From: Hesseltinella vesiculosa
Taxonomy: Eukaryota > Mucoromycota > Mucoromycetes > Mucorales > Cunninghamellaceae
Assembly: GCA_002104935.1 (NCBI GenBank)
Contig: MCGT01000007.1
Location: 124,001 to 188,000, forward strand
Reading direction: 5' to 3'
DNA length: 64,000 nucleotides
Shown here: in pieces, positions 1 to 11,959 of the stretch
Position numbering within the stretch: position 1 is the first letter of the stretch
Layout of the letters: each line of letters starts with the position of its first letter
Program-made: the position numbers and the translations under genes
Notes under the pieces: model-generated
Databases searched by the model: none
The model's input: the letters and a program-made list of their open reading frames with translations, nothing else
Told to the model about the DNA's origin: nothing

Positions 1-3000
1 GATCATGATTTTTAAGTCTATTTTTTTTTTCAAGTTCTCGGGGTGAGGACGCCTTACCAGTATGTGGACCTGTCAAGTTTTCCAATTTTTTGGTTGGATT
101 GACGGTGGTGCCATATTTTGGGAATCCTGGAGTTAAAAAAAAAAAAAGTGAGCCCTGGGACATTTTGCAAGAGGGCTATATGACCTCGAGACATATCCTG
201 TTCAAAGCGTTTCACAAAGGTTGGCTGCGTACTGATATAGACAATGTCATCCACGTATCGAAGAAACAACTATGAAATAGAAAAGGAGCAGATGATGAAA
301 CGTGCCTTTACCTAAAGTCTTGCTTACCCCATCTTGGTCTTCCTTCAGATAGCTGAAGTTTTCTTCTTGCAAGTGGCCATAAAAGATGCTGGGGTGAAAA
401 AAGGCGTCAAATCATGCTCCTCATCAGTAAATGCGTACGTACTTGCAGAGAATCATTGATAGGCTTGAGCCTTGGGGGATTCCGGTGATTTGGCGATAAT
501 ACTTGGAATGGTACTTTGAAAAAACGCCAGCACGGATCAGTGTTTGACTGAAGTGGGGATTCATTTTTACCTTGATTGTATTCTTGGTGATATGCTCATC
601 CAACAAAGCCAAGATGGCACCTCGAGTGATAGAGAGAGTGTTGTCCTGATTGTATAAAATAAAATATAAATCATAAAATATAAATCAATGGCGGGATGGC
701 TGCTTTGGGTGCAATGGGAGCCTACCTTGGGTACCACAATCGAACGCCGGAAGGAGGTTGAAATGGCTTTCTGCACTGTGTCCAGAATGCTGGTGCCATC
801 ATCATCTAAAAAAAGAAAATTACAAATTGAGAGGGGAAGAGGGATGGCTAAAGACAGCCCAGCGCATTACCTTGGCTGGTCGCAAATGGTAGAGAGGGGC
901 GCGTCAGTTTATCAGCAACACGGCAAATGCCTTGGTAAGAACGTAGCACGTATGTCTCCTACAAAAGTGTATGAACAGGTAGAGGTGAGGCTTATGTCAC
1001 ACCAGTACGTGCTGTTGCTGGTCGTCTTCTTACGTCCAGGAAGACGTCACGTAAGATTTCCATGAGTTTTTCTTGACGGATGCTGTTGAAGCAGTTGGTG
1101 ACATCCACCTTTGCAAAATAAAACCTGTTGAAGAGGATCCTGATTGAGCGATGGCTGTCCCTCATAGACTGTTGCGTTGCTTACTTTGTGGGAAGAGCGC
1201 CGTGCGTTTTGACCAAATGGTTCTTGTAGGCATTGATTTGCAAAATGGCATTTTGAACGCTTGTGACACCGCTACCCAGCAAATGACCTTGGCGCGCCTG
1301 GTCCAAAAAAAAAGGGATGTAAGCTCCCTGACATTTCACATGACTTGTCATCTACCGTTTCAAGCTGAAGGACTTGTAGTACTTGGCTCAGCACATCGTT
1401 GTTGTTTATCACGATAGGACGGCCGTTCTGGTCAAGTTTCTTTTCAGAACACGTGAGTCTTCCATTAGGAGCAAAAGGTGGGGCTTACCAAAGCACTGCG
1501 CATATTGGTGATGACGCGTAGATCTCTTGCCTTTGGCAGCAATCGCAGGTACGCAGTACCCAAGTCGAGGGATTGTAAAAACTCCTAGGTGTCATAAGAA
1601 AAAGAAAATGACAACCATCGTCTAGAGGCCACATTACGTAGGATGAGCCAAAACATACTTACCTCTTCAACGGCCACAAAATTGCCTTGCAAGATGGCCG
1701 GAAAGTTTTGGCGACAGAGTCGCCGCCAAGTGTCATGCCGATAATAAAACACTTGGTTTCGATGGCTACCATGTTCTGTGATGTAGAAGCACGACTTTTA
1801 AAAAAATAAATAAAGTAAATGGAGACGAGAGATCAGAGAGGTATTTGGTTCTTACGCGGAGAAAGTGGGTGACATAGCATTCGATTAGCCAGGTGACGAA
1901 CTGCAGCAGGATTCTCTTGCGTTTGTCTAAATCGGAAGGAACCATTCGATGAGGACCGATCTGTAGCCAGGGACAATCTTTGATCTGGAAACCAGCGAGC
2001 AAGTCACATTCACGAATCGTCTCTTTTCGACGCATGGAGATCCACAGCCACACGACTATAAAGGTAAAAAAAAAAAAAAAAAAAAGGTGTAAGCAGAGAT
2101 GTTCTTGGCTGCTCTGGGGACTTGCGGCGTAAAACCACGCGCCAGTTGTGCTCCGAGCCAAAGACGGTGGGGGGCAGGGTGCGCTTGAGGAAACATCGGG
2201 TCAGCCAAAAGACTTGATGGTGGGGACTGGCCAGGCTCGTCATGGTCTGGTCCTGTTGGGGTTCAGGGCAATGTCGGTCGAGGGACGGCTGGAGAGTCGT
2301 CAAGGGGTGGTGTTTATATATGTGGTTGACAAGGGCAATGGCTTGGTGCATACGTTTCGGTAATTGGGTGTTGTTCTGAAAGCTGACGCGTTTGAATTCA
2401 GCGGGGAAGATGTTGCGTAGCAGATAGGCACTGAGCTCATTGCAGGCACGGCCTTTGAGTGTCAACGAGCCAAAGGCAGCTGGGTAAAAAAGGATGAGCA
2501 GGCAAAACAGCAAGCAGAGGAGGGGGTACCTTTGGTGTTGTAAATAAAGGTGGGAGAGGCGCGTTCGCGCTGAGGCTCGGCATAGAAGAGCTGATAGCGT
2601 GACAGTCTATTGGTCAGGGCAGCGTGGCAACAAGAGGAGACAGGTGGAGTGGCAAGTTTGGCGAGGCGAGCTTTTTTTCGGCTTTGATGAGACCGGTTTC
2701 GTTTACGTTTTGTAGACTCGGGTCGTTTTTGTTTTTTGGAAGGATCGGGAGGAGCAAGGTATTTGCGTTTCAGGCCGGCAAGATCGATCCTTGGATTACG
2801 GGGCAAATTGCGCATTCGGATTCGGTCCATGGGCTGTCCTAATGGGCAAGTCGATGAGTGAATGGTGAAAGAAAAAGACGCGTGCGTGTCTTGCCTGCAA
2901 TTTGGATAAACTGGCTGTTGGTTGTGTGCAGCAAAAGGACATGATCAAAAAGGAGATGCACAAAAGAGCGAGGGCCAATGGCCGCCAGTAAAGCTTGCCA

Positions 3001-3405
3001 ATGAAACACACTTAAACCTTGGATGGATGGATCGGCTGGGTTGGCCTATGATGAAAGGCAGGTGAGATTCGTTTGCAGAACGGCATGAAACAAACGTACA
3101 AGGGCGTCTGTCAATGTCAACACAAAGGCATGCTGGCGTTTGCTGATGTGCTGACGAATGAGATCTAGTAACTAAGAAATAAAGGTAGCTCAGTGCGCTG
3201 GCTGGTTCGACGCTATTCTTACTGCAGACAAGGTGAGAGGATGGTCGGGCATGTCAAGAAAGGGAGCCGGTGGCAGGAGAAAAGTGTGGGCGACATAGAC
3301 ATGGTCCAAACCTGTCATGGACTTGTTATACCTCTGCTGAACATGGTGACACAATGGCTGTATGCTATCAAACAATTGCTTAAAGAAAGGGGGATACAAG
3401 ACCAT
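1..3405 (-). CDS. TERT: Telomerase reverse transcriptase, C-terminus beyond the left edge
   Basis: Catalytic subunit of telomerase, which copies its RNA template onto chromosome ends in the nucleus. About ten exons are visible. Near 2840-3000 a TEN-like segment contains SFVHLLFDHVLLLHTTN. Near 2100-2480 the RNA-binding domain contains FWLTRCFLKRTLPPTVFGSE, followed by the CP/QFP-like LLQFVTWLIECYV at about 1880. Motifs 1/2 read LRLLPKARDLRVITNM (about 1500-1560). Motif A reads FAKVDVTNCFNSI (about 1075-1120). Motif B' reads GIPQGSSLS (about 460-485). Motif C reads RYVDDIVYIST, with the catalytic Asp pair near 250. All three catalytic aspartates of motifs A and C are present. The thumb domain would lie beyond position 1, after a donor at about 57. 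The chosen start is the Met at 3405 (MVLYPPFFKQLFDS), which resembles TERT N-termini. Exact exon limits and the start are inferred; the family call is very firm. Confidence 0.9.
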
Positions 3406-3440
3406 ACAAAAAGGAGAGACAAACGAAAACAAACAAGACG

Positions 3441-3474
<34 letters not shown>

Positions 3475-3690
3475 CACAGTGGCGCCTTCCCCCCTTTTTT
3501 ACTACAACTCCGTTTTGCATAACGGCCCTGGCTCCTCTCAGATGATCCCAAGCTCTGATCCACTTTATCAAAGACCTCATGATCTCGCCTTTTTCCTTGC
3601 CTGTATTTGTTCCAGCCATTCTGATTGTGACTCTCAAAAGGATCCTCGATTGTGCCATTTTTCCACACCTCCTTTTCCTTTTTGATTATC
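3406..3690. promoter_or_regulatory. Divergent intergenic region between TERT and the GATA gene
   Basis: About 285 bp separate the proposed TERT start (minus) from the GATA gene start (plus). It holds a run of 30 A at 3441-3470 and otherwise no clear motif. If TERT instead starts further upstream, part of this stretch is a TERT intron, because a T-rich tract on the minus strand precedes an AG at about 3380. Shared regulation is only a possibility. Confidence 0.4.
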
Positions 3691-4181
3691 ATGGATTGTA
3701 AGTAACGAGGCAGTAAAAAATGGCACTGATGCGTTAGTGTAGGTACTTGGCAAGATTGGTTCACGATCAACCGTGAGCAGACATATTACACGACAGTGTT
3801 GGAAGATTGGACGGAAGGAACAACGACGGAATGGCCAAAATGGACCAACTGCCCATATCCCTGGATGCCGGCCGACTTGATGCTGCCGCCTCCTGCTCAG
3901 CCTGTAAGGAAACCAGTTCGACCAAAGGAAAAGCGCAAATGCACAAACTGCGGTGCAACCAAAACGCCTACTTGGCGACGTGGTAGCCTCGGCCAATTAC
4001 TATGCAATGCCTGTGGTTTATAGTATGGAAGAAAAAAAAGAGCTCGTCGCTTTAGCTAATTCTATTTTCTCCTAGTGAAAAGGTGAATGGTCGCAAGCGA
4101 ATCATCTGTGAACAACACGACGGCTCTTACAAGGTGACTCGGGGAAAGCATCCCTATGCTAAACGTCCTTCAAGTCAATGA
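3691..4181 (+). CDS. Small single-finger GATA-type zinc-finger protein
   Basis: DNA-binding protein with one fungal-type GATA finger. Three exons join cleanly: 3691-3697, 3743-4022 and 4076-4181, total 393 nt, about 130 residues. The start reads MDCTWQDWF across the first intron (donor gtaagt at 3698, acceptor tag ending at 3742). The finger is [15 protein letters not shown], then CNACGLY, with a 17-18 residue spacer and four cysteines, followed by a basic tail (VNGRKRIIC). The second intron splits the Tyr codon at the end of the finger. The N-terminus is Trp/Tyr-rich, with [11 protein letters not shown] before the finger. GATA factors of this size act as nitrogen, light or iron regulators in fungi; nothing here picks one. 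It is divergent from TERT. Confidence 0.88.
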
Positions 4182-4599
4182 CGAAAAAAAAAAAAAAAAA
4201 TGGCATCGGCGTTTGGAACCTCTTCACTCACTGCTGCCCAAAAAAAAAATTTTTTTTTCTCGCAACCAAACTTGCGTAATGAATCCACTTTTCGTCGGCT
4301 ACCTCTTATATCCCCTCCAAAAAAAAAATGAATGTATCAAACAATAAAGATAATAATGATAGCTAGCCTTTTTCTTAAAAAAAAAAACACGAAAAGAATG
4401 ATTGGGCAAGTTTTTTATTCACTTCTTTTTTGCAAGATCCAAAAAAAGCAGTATTTGAATTCCTTCGCGTTTGATTGGCCAAAAACTTGTCAAACTAGGC
4501 AAGGGAAGAAAGAGCCAATTTTTTTTTCTTTCTCTTTTTCAGTTTTGTTTGAACCTCTTTTAACATTTCTTTCTTTGGATTGAATTGTTCTCTTTTACA

Positions 4600-7500
4600 A
4601 TGTCTGAAAAGAAAGCAAGTCAATCAAGAGGGTCAAGGAAGAAACCAGCATTGCCAAACATCCATCCCGACGATGCCAAAGATAAAGTGTTTACCGCCAT
4701 CTTGAAAGCTCTCTTGAAAAAAGGCAACAAACCGAGCTCCCCCAAGGAATTGGCCAATGACATTATCAAGTATAAATATGCAACACTAGGGTAAAAATGA
4801 GCTCCCCCATGGATAAACATGCCACTCACATCTTTTTATTTTCTTTTTTTTTTTTTTATCTCATTTTGATAGGGGTGCCACTCCCTTTGCCACAGTGTCA
4901 TCTCGCATCTCACAACATTTCAAACGAGCTGCGTCTCACAATCCACCACGAGCACCGCTTCTTGCCAAACATGTCGACCAGAAACATTCACGCAAAATCA
5001 ACTATAGCCTGGCCAACACCGACCAAGCCGCCATACAGCCTCCCATGTCGTCCGACGAAGAAGACACCCCACCCACCCCTCCGCTTCCTGCAGCTCCTGC
5101 TGCTGACGACGATGCGACTTCGCCACCTCCATCCACCAGACGATCGACCACCCGGTCACGTGCTTCGTCCTCGGCCTCTTCCATCCCACCCACCCGCCAC
5201 TCCACCCGCCGCCGCCGCCCAAGCCGTCGTTATTCACCAGAGTCCGACGACGACACCCGACCAGCCATCAAACGATCCCGAAAATCCTCCATCACCATCC
5301 CCCTCTCTCCTTCATCTACCACCGGCCTGTCGCCTTCACCCTCCCCTACCCACAAGGACGAAGACAGCGAAGAAGACTATTCGGATTACTATGAAGACAT
5401 GATGAAGGGCGATGAAATCATGGCCGGCATGGAGTTCCCTGCCCCGCCCTCCACCACCGCCACTGCTGCCTCGCCCGCTCGCCGTCGCTCCTCTGTCTTT
5501 TTCCGCCGGCCCAGCCTCACCTCCACCGCCTCTCCCAAGCTCATGGGCCGGAAACTCTCCCTCAACGGCCTGCTTGGCGAACACGATTTCTGGACGCCCT
5601 ACAGCTTTGAACAAGACCTGATGCAGCCCGACGTCGACCTTTTTAACCCGACCGACGTCCCTTCTTCCTCCACAGCCAACCCGCCCTCTTTGATACCACT
5701 CAACATCGCTGCGCCCGAATCCATCACCGATAAGGAACTCGAACTCTACTTTGGCGGGCCCTCCTCTTCCTCCTCACCCTCCTCCTCCGAAGCCATGTCT
5801 CGGTCCAGCCGCAAAAGCTTCACGGCGGTGTCCAATGCCAAAGAGGCCTCGCTCTTGCACCAAGCCCTCCTGGCCAGTACCTCTCGCAAACAGTCCATGA
5901 TCAGCCTCACCAGCACCGCCACCGCCTCCTCTGGCGATGACGAGGACGACTTTTCCAGCCAGATCGACGACGACATGATCTTCCCTCGGAGGCGCTCCTG
6001 GCCCCTGACCAGCGTGGAATTGGAATCGCTGCAAATCGACTTTGACCCCAAGAAACACGCCCCCTCCCCGCCACCCGTCATCGTCTCGTCTTCAGCCTCG
6101 TCACCCCCTCCTTCACCATCGCCGGACACCATGGCCATCTCACCCCCACCTTCCACAGAGCTTCATGACGGCGACGCCGACGACGACATGGACGAGAAAT
6201 CCACCGACCATGGCCTCCACAAAGCTTACACCGAGAATGGCCACTCTTTTACCATCACCAAGAAACTTATTGGCAACCTGCAATGTTACGAACTTGACTC
6301 GCCCAACGATATCCCCGATACCAAGGTGTTGCGTTTTATTTCTTCCAAGGATGGCTCCAGTGAACATATCGCCTTGCGCACGCGCCACGCTGATACGTCT
6401 AAGCAAACCCACCGTGGCTCCACCAGCGACTCCTTTTATTTGGTCCAAGGCTGTGTCAACGCCACCCAACTGCGTAAGGCTGCCCGTCCCGTCCTCGGCA
6501 AAGGCTCCTTTGACGCCGAAGCTGAACATAAACACAGCCGTCTCGTCGTCAGCCTCAAAAAAGGCCCCATGGAAGCCCGCGGCGCTTGGTAAGCGGCCCG
6601 GCCCCCTCTCGACCTTCTAAATCCTCACTGTTTTCCCTTTCTTTCCTCTCTTGCCTTGCTAGGGTCCCACTCTCCCGTGCCCGAGAACTGGTGGATGAAT
6701 TTGAAATTGAAAGCTCACCTGGATTGGCAAGACTACTGAGCGATGATCCAATGGATTTGGACAAGGAGGATGTCGAAGACCAGCCCGAGCCAAACAATAC
6801 AGGTACACCTCTTTTTTTTTTTTTTTTTCCTCTATTCAACCGACTCACTTTTTCTATCGTTGTTCGTGTAAAGATACCACCCCATCGTCTACATCACAGC
6901 ATGGAACCAAACCCAAAACGGCAACCTCGGCTGATGAAGAATTCGTCAAGTTTGAAGAAGACGAAAAACGCGGCCCCACCAAAACATCCTCGCCAGAGCC
7001 CACAAACCCAGCCCCAGCCCCAGCCCCAGCCGATGCTGCTTCCCCAGCCACATCAACCTCCAGTTCTTCGCCATGGGTCCCAGGCTTCTCCAACCTCAAT
7101 CTGGACCTTGCAAAGACCCTGTCGTCCTATATGCAAACCGTCACCAAAGCCAATCCAAACGCCAAACCTGGCACCCCTGCTTTTGACCTCAAGGCTCTGC
7201 TGACCCGCTTTCCTGCCCTGGACGCCCTGCTGAAAAAGGATGGCCCGGCCTCACCCACCATCACCCCAGCCGCAGCCGCTGCGGCCACCTCCGGCACACC
7301 CCCCTCCGCCAGCACCAGCTCCGCCCCAGCTACGTCCTCGTCCTCAGCTGACGAGGCCACGCTCGAGGCTGGCGACAAGATCTTCCCTTCCGTACCCACG
7401 GATCCTCCTATGTTTATCACCTTGCTGGACAATGTGTCTGTGTGCGTCGCCACCCTCTCCGTCACCAACGAAGACCACACGTCCAAGTACGAGGTCCTCC

Positions 7501-9002
7501 GTCGCCTGGACACCGGATTTGTGAATGGTACATCTCTCTTGACCGCTGGCGGCATTGACACTGAACGCGAACGCAGCATGATCCTCAGTTTTGAAATGGA
7601 ACGCATCCGCATCCCCAACCCCAGTAGTGAGCTCTACGGCACCTGGATCCCGCTCCACCGTGCACAAGAGCTGGCCGTCACTTGCTCCATCCAGCACCGC
7701 CTCGGCCCCTTCTTGAGTGACCGCATCGAAGGCTACTTCCCCTCGCCCTTGCCCATCTCCCGCACGCCCAGCACCCGTGGCGGCAAACCCATCATGGCTC
7801 TGCGCAAACCCTCGCCTCGCGGCCTCTCCTTGGACAAGCACCTGTTGTCAGCCAACACCCGCAAGGCACCGTCGCTGCCCTCGCCCTCAACCCAGCTGCA
7901 ACAACTGCTCTTCTCCCACCCTTACAAGATGCTCAACAAGCCCGGCTACGGCCATGTCTCTCCCATGGCCATGCTCAAAGCGCCTCTCCTCGGCAGCTTC
8001 GATCGAAGCGTGGACCTTGCCCAGCAGCGCCAAGTAGCCGTCATCACCAACAACCAGACCGGCAGCCTGCCATCTGCCGACCTGAGCAGCAGCAAATCCG
8101 TCACCAGCGACGGCTCGGACCACATCGACATCCTTGATATGGATGACGACGACGACGACGATAATGATGTTAATGAGGATGATGATGATGATATTGTTGT
8201 TGAAAGCGACTTGGCGCCTGCACAGCAACCTGAGCCAGAACAGGACAACGACGACCTCGACTCTGATCAGGACACCGAATCCGACACAGACGTACATGAG
8301 GTCCGCCAGCGCATGAAGCGCATGCGCGACGCAGCTATCGATGCCATGGAAACCGGCCAATCGCTCGACCTGGAAGAACTGCTGAGTCGGGCCAGCAGCC
8401 CCATTGTTCAGCCCTTCAAACGCCGCCGCCTGTTTGGCATCGACGAAGATGAGGTGGGTGGATCGTCTGACCGCTTGCAGACCACCATAGCCTCTGCCTC
8501 CACCTTTGCTCGCCCCGCCGCCCCGCCAGTGTTCCGCAAGCCCGCCAACTTCCTGCCGCACGCCCGACGCAAGCCGCCCACCCATCACCTCCAAGACAAG
8601 TGGCCTGCTAGCAAGCTGACGGCCTCCATGATTAAGAAATCGGCGTCCTGGAACGGCGCCTTGCCCATGACCCGTGGCCAACCTCCCTCGCACATCAAAC
8701 GCGCCCCCGGTCCTGCCTCGGCCCTGCACCAAAAACGCAAACGCCCCGATTCCAAGCTAGCTAATGCCGTCAGCACCCATGCCTCAACCATCCATAAGGA
8801 CGACCCTGCCTCGGCCAATGCTTCCCAAGCCCCCGCCTCGACCCCGTCCAAGCAAGGCAAGAAGCAGTCTGAGCCTCAAACCAGCGACGCGTCTCTTTTG
8901 GATGCCACCGCCATCCGGCTGAACAAGTCGACCGTGTCTGATGAAGATGAAGATGAAGATGTCGATATTGGTGGCAGCGATGACGACGATGATATCCGTT
9001 AA
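4600..9002 (+). CDS. GDS1-type winged-helix protein with two KilA-N/APSES-like domains
   Basis: Probable nuclear transcription regulator of about 1391 residues in four exons: 4600-4790, 4873-6588, 6663-6802 and 6874-9002. Start is the ATG at 4600 (MSEKKAS). Residues about 20-115 form a winged helix like yeast GDS1 (KVFTAILKALLKKGNKPSS, then YATLGGATPFATVSSRIS and LLAKHVDQKHSRKINYSLAN). A long Ser/Pro/Asp-rich disordered linker follows. Residues about 515-635 form a first APSES/KilA-N-like domain (YLVQGCVNATQLRKAARP, then RGAWVPLSRARELVDEFEI). Residues about 860-970 form a second (YEVLRRLDTGFVNGTSLL, then GTWIPLHRAQELA). A poly-Asp tract near residue 1105, basic patches and an acidic C-terminus complete it. 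The intron at 6589 interrupts the Trp codon of GAWVPL. Domain calls are by pattern; DNA binding is inferred. Confidence 0.85.
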
Positions 9003-9641
9003 TTACCTTTCCCCATTTTTTTTTTCTTTGCATCCCCCCTTTCCTCCTCATTAATTATAAGCGCTGTACATTCGCATTTTTTGCCCTCATCCCTTCTTCT
9101 TTTCTTTCAATTTCCCAAAAAATCCCTCATTCTTTTTATCACCTTCATTTTATTTTTTTTTTCAATTAAAGTTTTTCTTCTTGACCCTCTGCCCAAAAAA
9201 AAAAAAAACGTCAAAAATCACCGCTCAAGGCAGCCTTTTTTTTCTTTTTTTTTCAACGAACGGGTTGCAGAAAAAAGAGCGGAATTGGCATTGGTTGGCT
9301 AACCTTGTGTCATTCACTGTAGCACCAAATCGAACAAAGGCTAGCAGTTTCTCTTTTGTTGTAGTAGGGAAGCCATCCAGCAGAGCTAGGTTGTGCCCAG
9401 CCATGCAGCTCCTTTGCTTTAGATTGTCCCTTTGTCGTCCTCCATCAGCTCAGCGCCTTCCGCCCACCGCGTGTTGGCATACGTCGTGCTCCAAAACCCT
9501 ACCAATCTTATTGGAAAGAGCATCGTTTTTTCGTATTTATTATTTTATTGTTCAGGCAGTAGGGGGGGGCAGCAGCAAAATAAATAAAAAAAAAAGAATA
9601 ACAGAGTGGATATGCTAAATGAACTTGAGAGGATGAGGGAA
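9003..9641. other. Convergent 3' intergenic region
   Basis: Between the ends of the winged-helix/APSES gene (plus) and eIF2B-beta (minus). It is T-rich, with several A or T runs of 8-14 bases, a candidate AATTAAA-like signal near 9165, and AATAAA at about 9581. Open frames in it are short and start at non-ATG codons. No gene is supported. Confidence 0.6.
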
Positions 9642-11192
9642 TTACAAAGTGGTGTCTTCAGGATCATAATTGTCATTAATCAATCGATACACGTACGTGG
9701 GAGGAGCCGAGCCACTAGTTATGAAAAACATGAGTCACCATTTGTCATTTACCTTGGCCGCAGCACAGGGGTGAAAAAGGAGGTCACTTACAGATTGTGG
9801 ACAAACAAGCTGACCAGCTCAGGAGTGACATAATCATAGTATGGGTTGCACAGAGTGACCTTGTCGATGATCGCACCGTCTTGGAAATCCATGATGCTGT
9901 TAGGAGCCACTGTGATGTTAAATGTGTCGACGTCATAGGCAAAGAGAGGCGAAAGCTTGTACAAGGCCGTGCATACCAATACAGGCGTAGAGTGATGCTT
10001 GGCAGCTGCGGCAATCAAATGCGACCCTGTCACCGCCACCAGCCCACCATTGGCAAGAACTGACGAAGAAAGGGAAATAAGTCCTAGTCTCACCACTCTC
10101 GCCAATGTCTTGTTTTACCGGCATGAGCACCAAGCACAACCTTGTTGACGCGGGGCATGGCAGCAAAAATGGCAGAATCGACCATCACGATGGTTTCGAT
10201 TCCGGCAGCCGACAGATTGGCAGCCATTTCATGACCTTGGTAGGTTGGGGACGTCTCGGCCACAATCACTTGGAACTTGCGTGTCTTGGCAGCCCGGATC
10301 AAGAAATCTTCCACTGTGCGAGATTTGCCAATGGTCATGATCACCTCACTATACAAAAAAAAAAAAAAAAAAAAAAAAGAGGGGTGGGTGGGCTGCTTGG
10401 TCATGACCGCATCAGAAAAGCTGATTTACTTGGCATGGATATAGTCACTTGCTTGGTCAGCAATACCCTTGTATACGCTTTCCAATTCAGCAATGATTTC
10501 TTCGTTGATTTCCTGGATGATCAGGGGCTTGAGGTTGTAGACGTTGTATTCGGTAGGGCTGTCTTTCAGTTTGTGGGCATCGGCGAGCAAATGGAACATG
10601 GTGGACTGAGTGGCCAGGGCATTGAGGTCATTGCCCGAGACAGACCCCATGTTACTGCTGGCATTGGATGACAGCAGAGTAGGGCGTGCATGGATGGGTG
10701 TGCGCAGGGGCGAGCCGGTGCTGGAAGGCGTGGCGCCTTCCACATGGAACACACCATCGTCGGAATCAAACTCGTCATCGTCTCCAGCATCATCGCTATT
10801 GTCGCTAAAGTTGTTGCCGCTGTCATCCAGCACATCGGTTTCTAGTTCGCCTCGGGCCACTTCGCGGATAACCTTGAGCACACGTCGAACTATGTTGCCG
10901 ACGGCCAGTTCTTTCGGCTGTGCCGCAGCCATCCGGCTACCAACATCGGTGATCGTCTCCAGCAAGGTATCTACATCGCGCCAGCGGCTCGTTGACACCA
11001 CTTGTCGTAAGATCACGGCTGTTTCTTTGGCCACTTCGTACGATCCAACCACTTGTCTATTGAAATGATTGGGTTAGGTCAGTCCAGCTCTCTTGTTTGA
11101 TGTCACCCCTTTACCGCCTCTTTTGTCATTTACCTTCGTTTGAGTCTTGAAATAAAGTTTTCGACCGAGGATTCTACTTGGCGAGTCAGCAT
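9642..11192 (-). CDS. GCD7: Translation initiation factor eIF2B subunit beta
   Basis: Regulatory subunit of the eIF2B guanine-nucleotide exchange factor, which recycles eIF2-GDP in the cytosol and senses eIF2-alpha phosphorylation. The N-terminus [20 protein letters not shown] spans an intron (donor near 11137, acceptor near 11056). The Rossmann-like core is continuous over further exons: [58 protein letters not shown], and the final exon [20 protein letters not shown]. An acidic Asp/Ser-rich insertion (about residues 80-130) sits between helices, as in other beta subunits. The intron near 10350-10430 carries a run of 24 A. Start is the ATG at 11192 (MLTRQVESS); the short N-terminus fits the family. 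It converges with the gene upstream on the plus strand. Confidence 0.93.
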
Positions 11193-11375
11193 TATTGTTG
11201 CAGGCGCTGTGTGTGAGAGATGTAAGAGGAAGAGCAATTTTTTTTTTTTTTTTCAAAAAAAAAAAAAGAGCGGGGACTCCTCAGTCACAGAGAGTCATCA
11301 CAGACAAATAATATCCAAGCCCAGATTTTTTTTTCTTCTTCTTTCACACTTTTTTTGCTTTGCATTCATAAAACA

Positions 11376-11688
11376 ATGGACAATTACCAAGGCCAGCCTA
11401 TTCGTCAACCTGTTGCTCCCATGATCTATATCTGTGCTGGTAAAGAATTCTCATCTTTAGTATTACATTTGCTGATCATGCTCGATGGACTTTCCTTTTT
11501 TTTTTTCTTGCGAGTAGATTGTGGCTCTGAAAATCAACTGAAGCCTCGAGAACCTATCCGTTGTCAAGACTGTGGTCATCGTATCATGTACAAGAAACGT
11601 ACCAAACGAAGTAAGAAGTGTTCAATAAGAAAAACTTGGATCTCTGACCTCGATCTTTTTTGTAGTGGTGCAATTCGAAGCTCGATAA
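11376..11688 (+). CDS. RPB12: RNA polymerases I, II and III common subunit RPABC4
   Basis: Smallest zinc-binding subunit shared by the three nuclear RNA polymerases (RPB12 / RPC10 / POLR2K). Three exons encode 59 residues, matching the family length of about 58-70. The zinc ribbon reads YICADCGSEN then [17 protein letters not shown], and the last exon gives MVQFEAR, the usual conserved tail. Introns lie after CTGTGCTG (acceptor gagtag) and after the Arg codon of KRTKR (acceptor tttgtag ending at 11665). The zinc ligands Cys-x2-Cys and Cys-x2-Cys are intact. Its start is about 180 bp from the divergent eIF2B-beta start, so the two housekeeping genes may share a promoter. Confidence 0.95.
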
Positions 11689-11959
11689 ACATCTCGATCT
11701 CTTCCGTTCCTCTACACTTTTTCATAATCATGATCTCTCCTTTTTGTTTGATGTTAACATTTTCAATGGAAGACTTGAGCTTCTCTTTCATTTTTTTAGT
11801 TATTTGCATGTAAATTAACCTTATTCCCGTTCAAAAGCAATAAAAAAAAATCCACTGGGCTGAAATTTCTTTTTGTCGCTGACAAGACAAATCGTCAGCA
11901 GTGGGGTGGCTTTCGATCTTCAGCATCCTAAACGAACTATCCCCCCAAAGGAGTCTTTA

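Noticed and set aside
688..1417. Plus-strand frames opposite TERT
   Set aside because: TERT motifs A and 1/2 are read on the minus strand here; the plus frames have no conserved content.
3190..3522. Poly-Phe and poly-Lys peptides around the run of 30 A
   Set aside because: Pure translation of a homopolymer; only the part after it (towards 3216) belongs to TERT.
5336..6535. Several minus- and plus-strand frames over the Ser/Pro-rich linker of the same gene
   Set aside because: They are shadows of a G/C-rich coding exon and are Gly- or Arg-rich artefacts.
7887..8732. A 281-codon open frame on the minus strand
   Set aside because: It is antisense to the last exon of the winged-helix/APSES gene, is low in complexity (Ile/Val runs from the GAC repeat) and has no domain. 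The plus-strand frame has the conserved domains.
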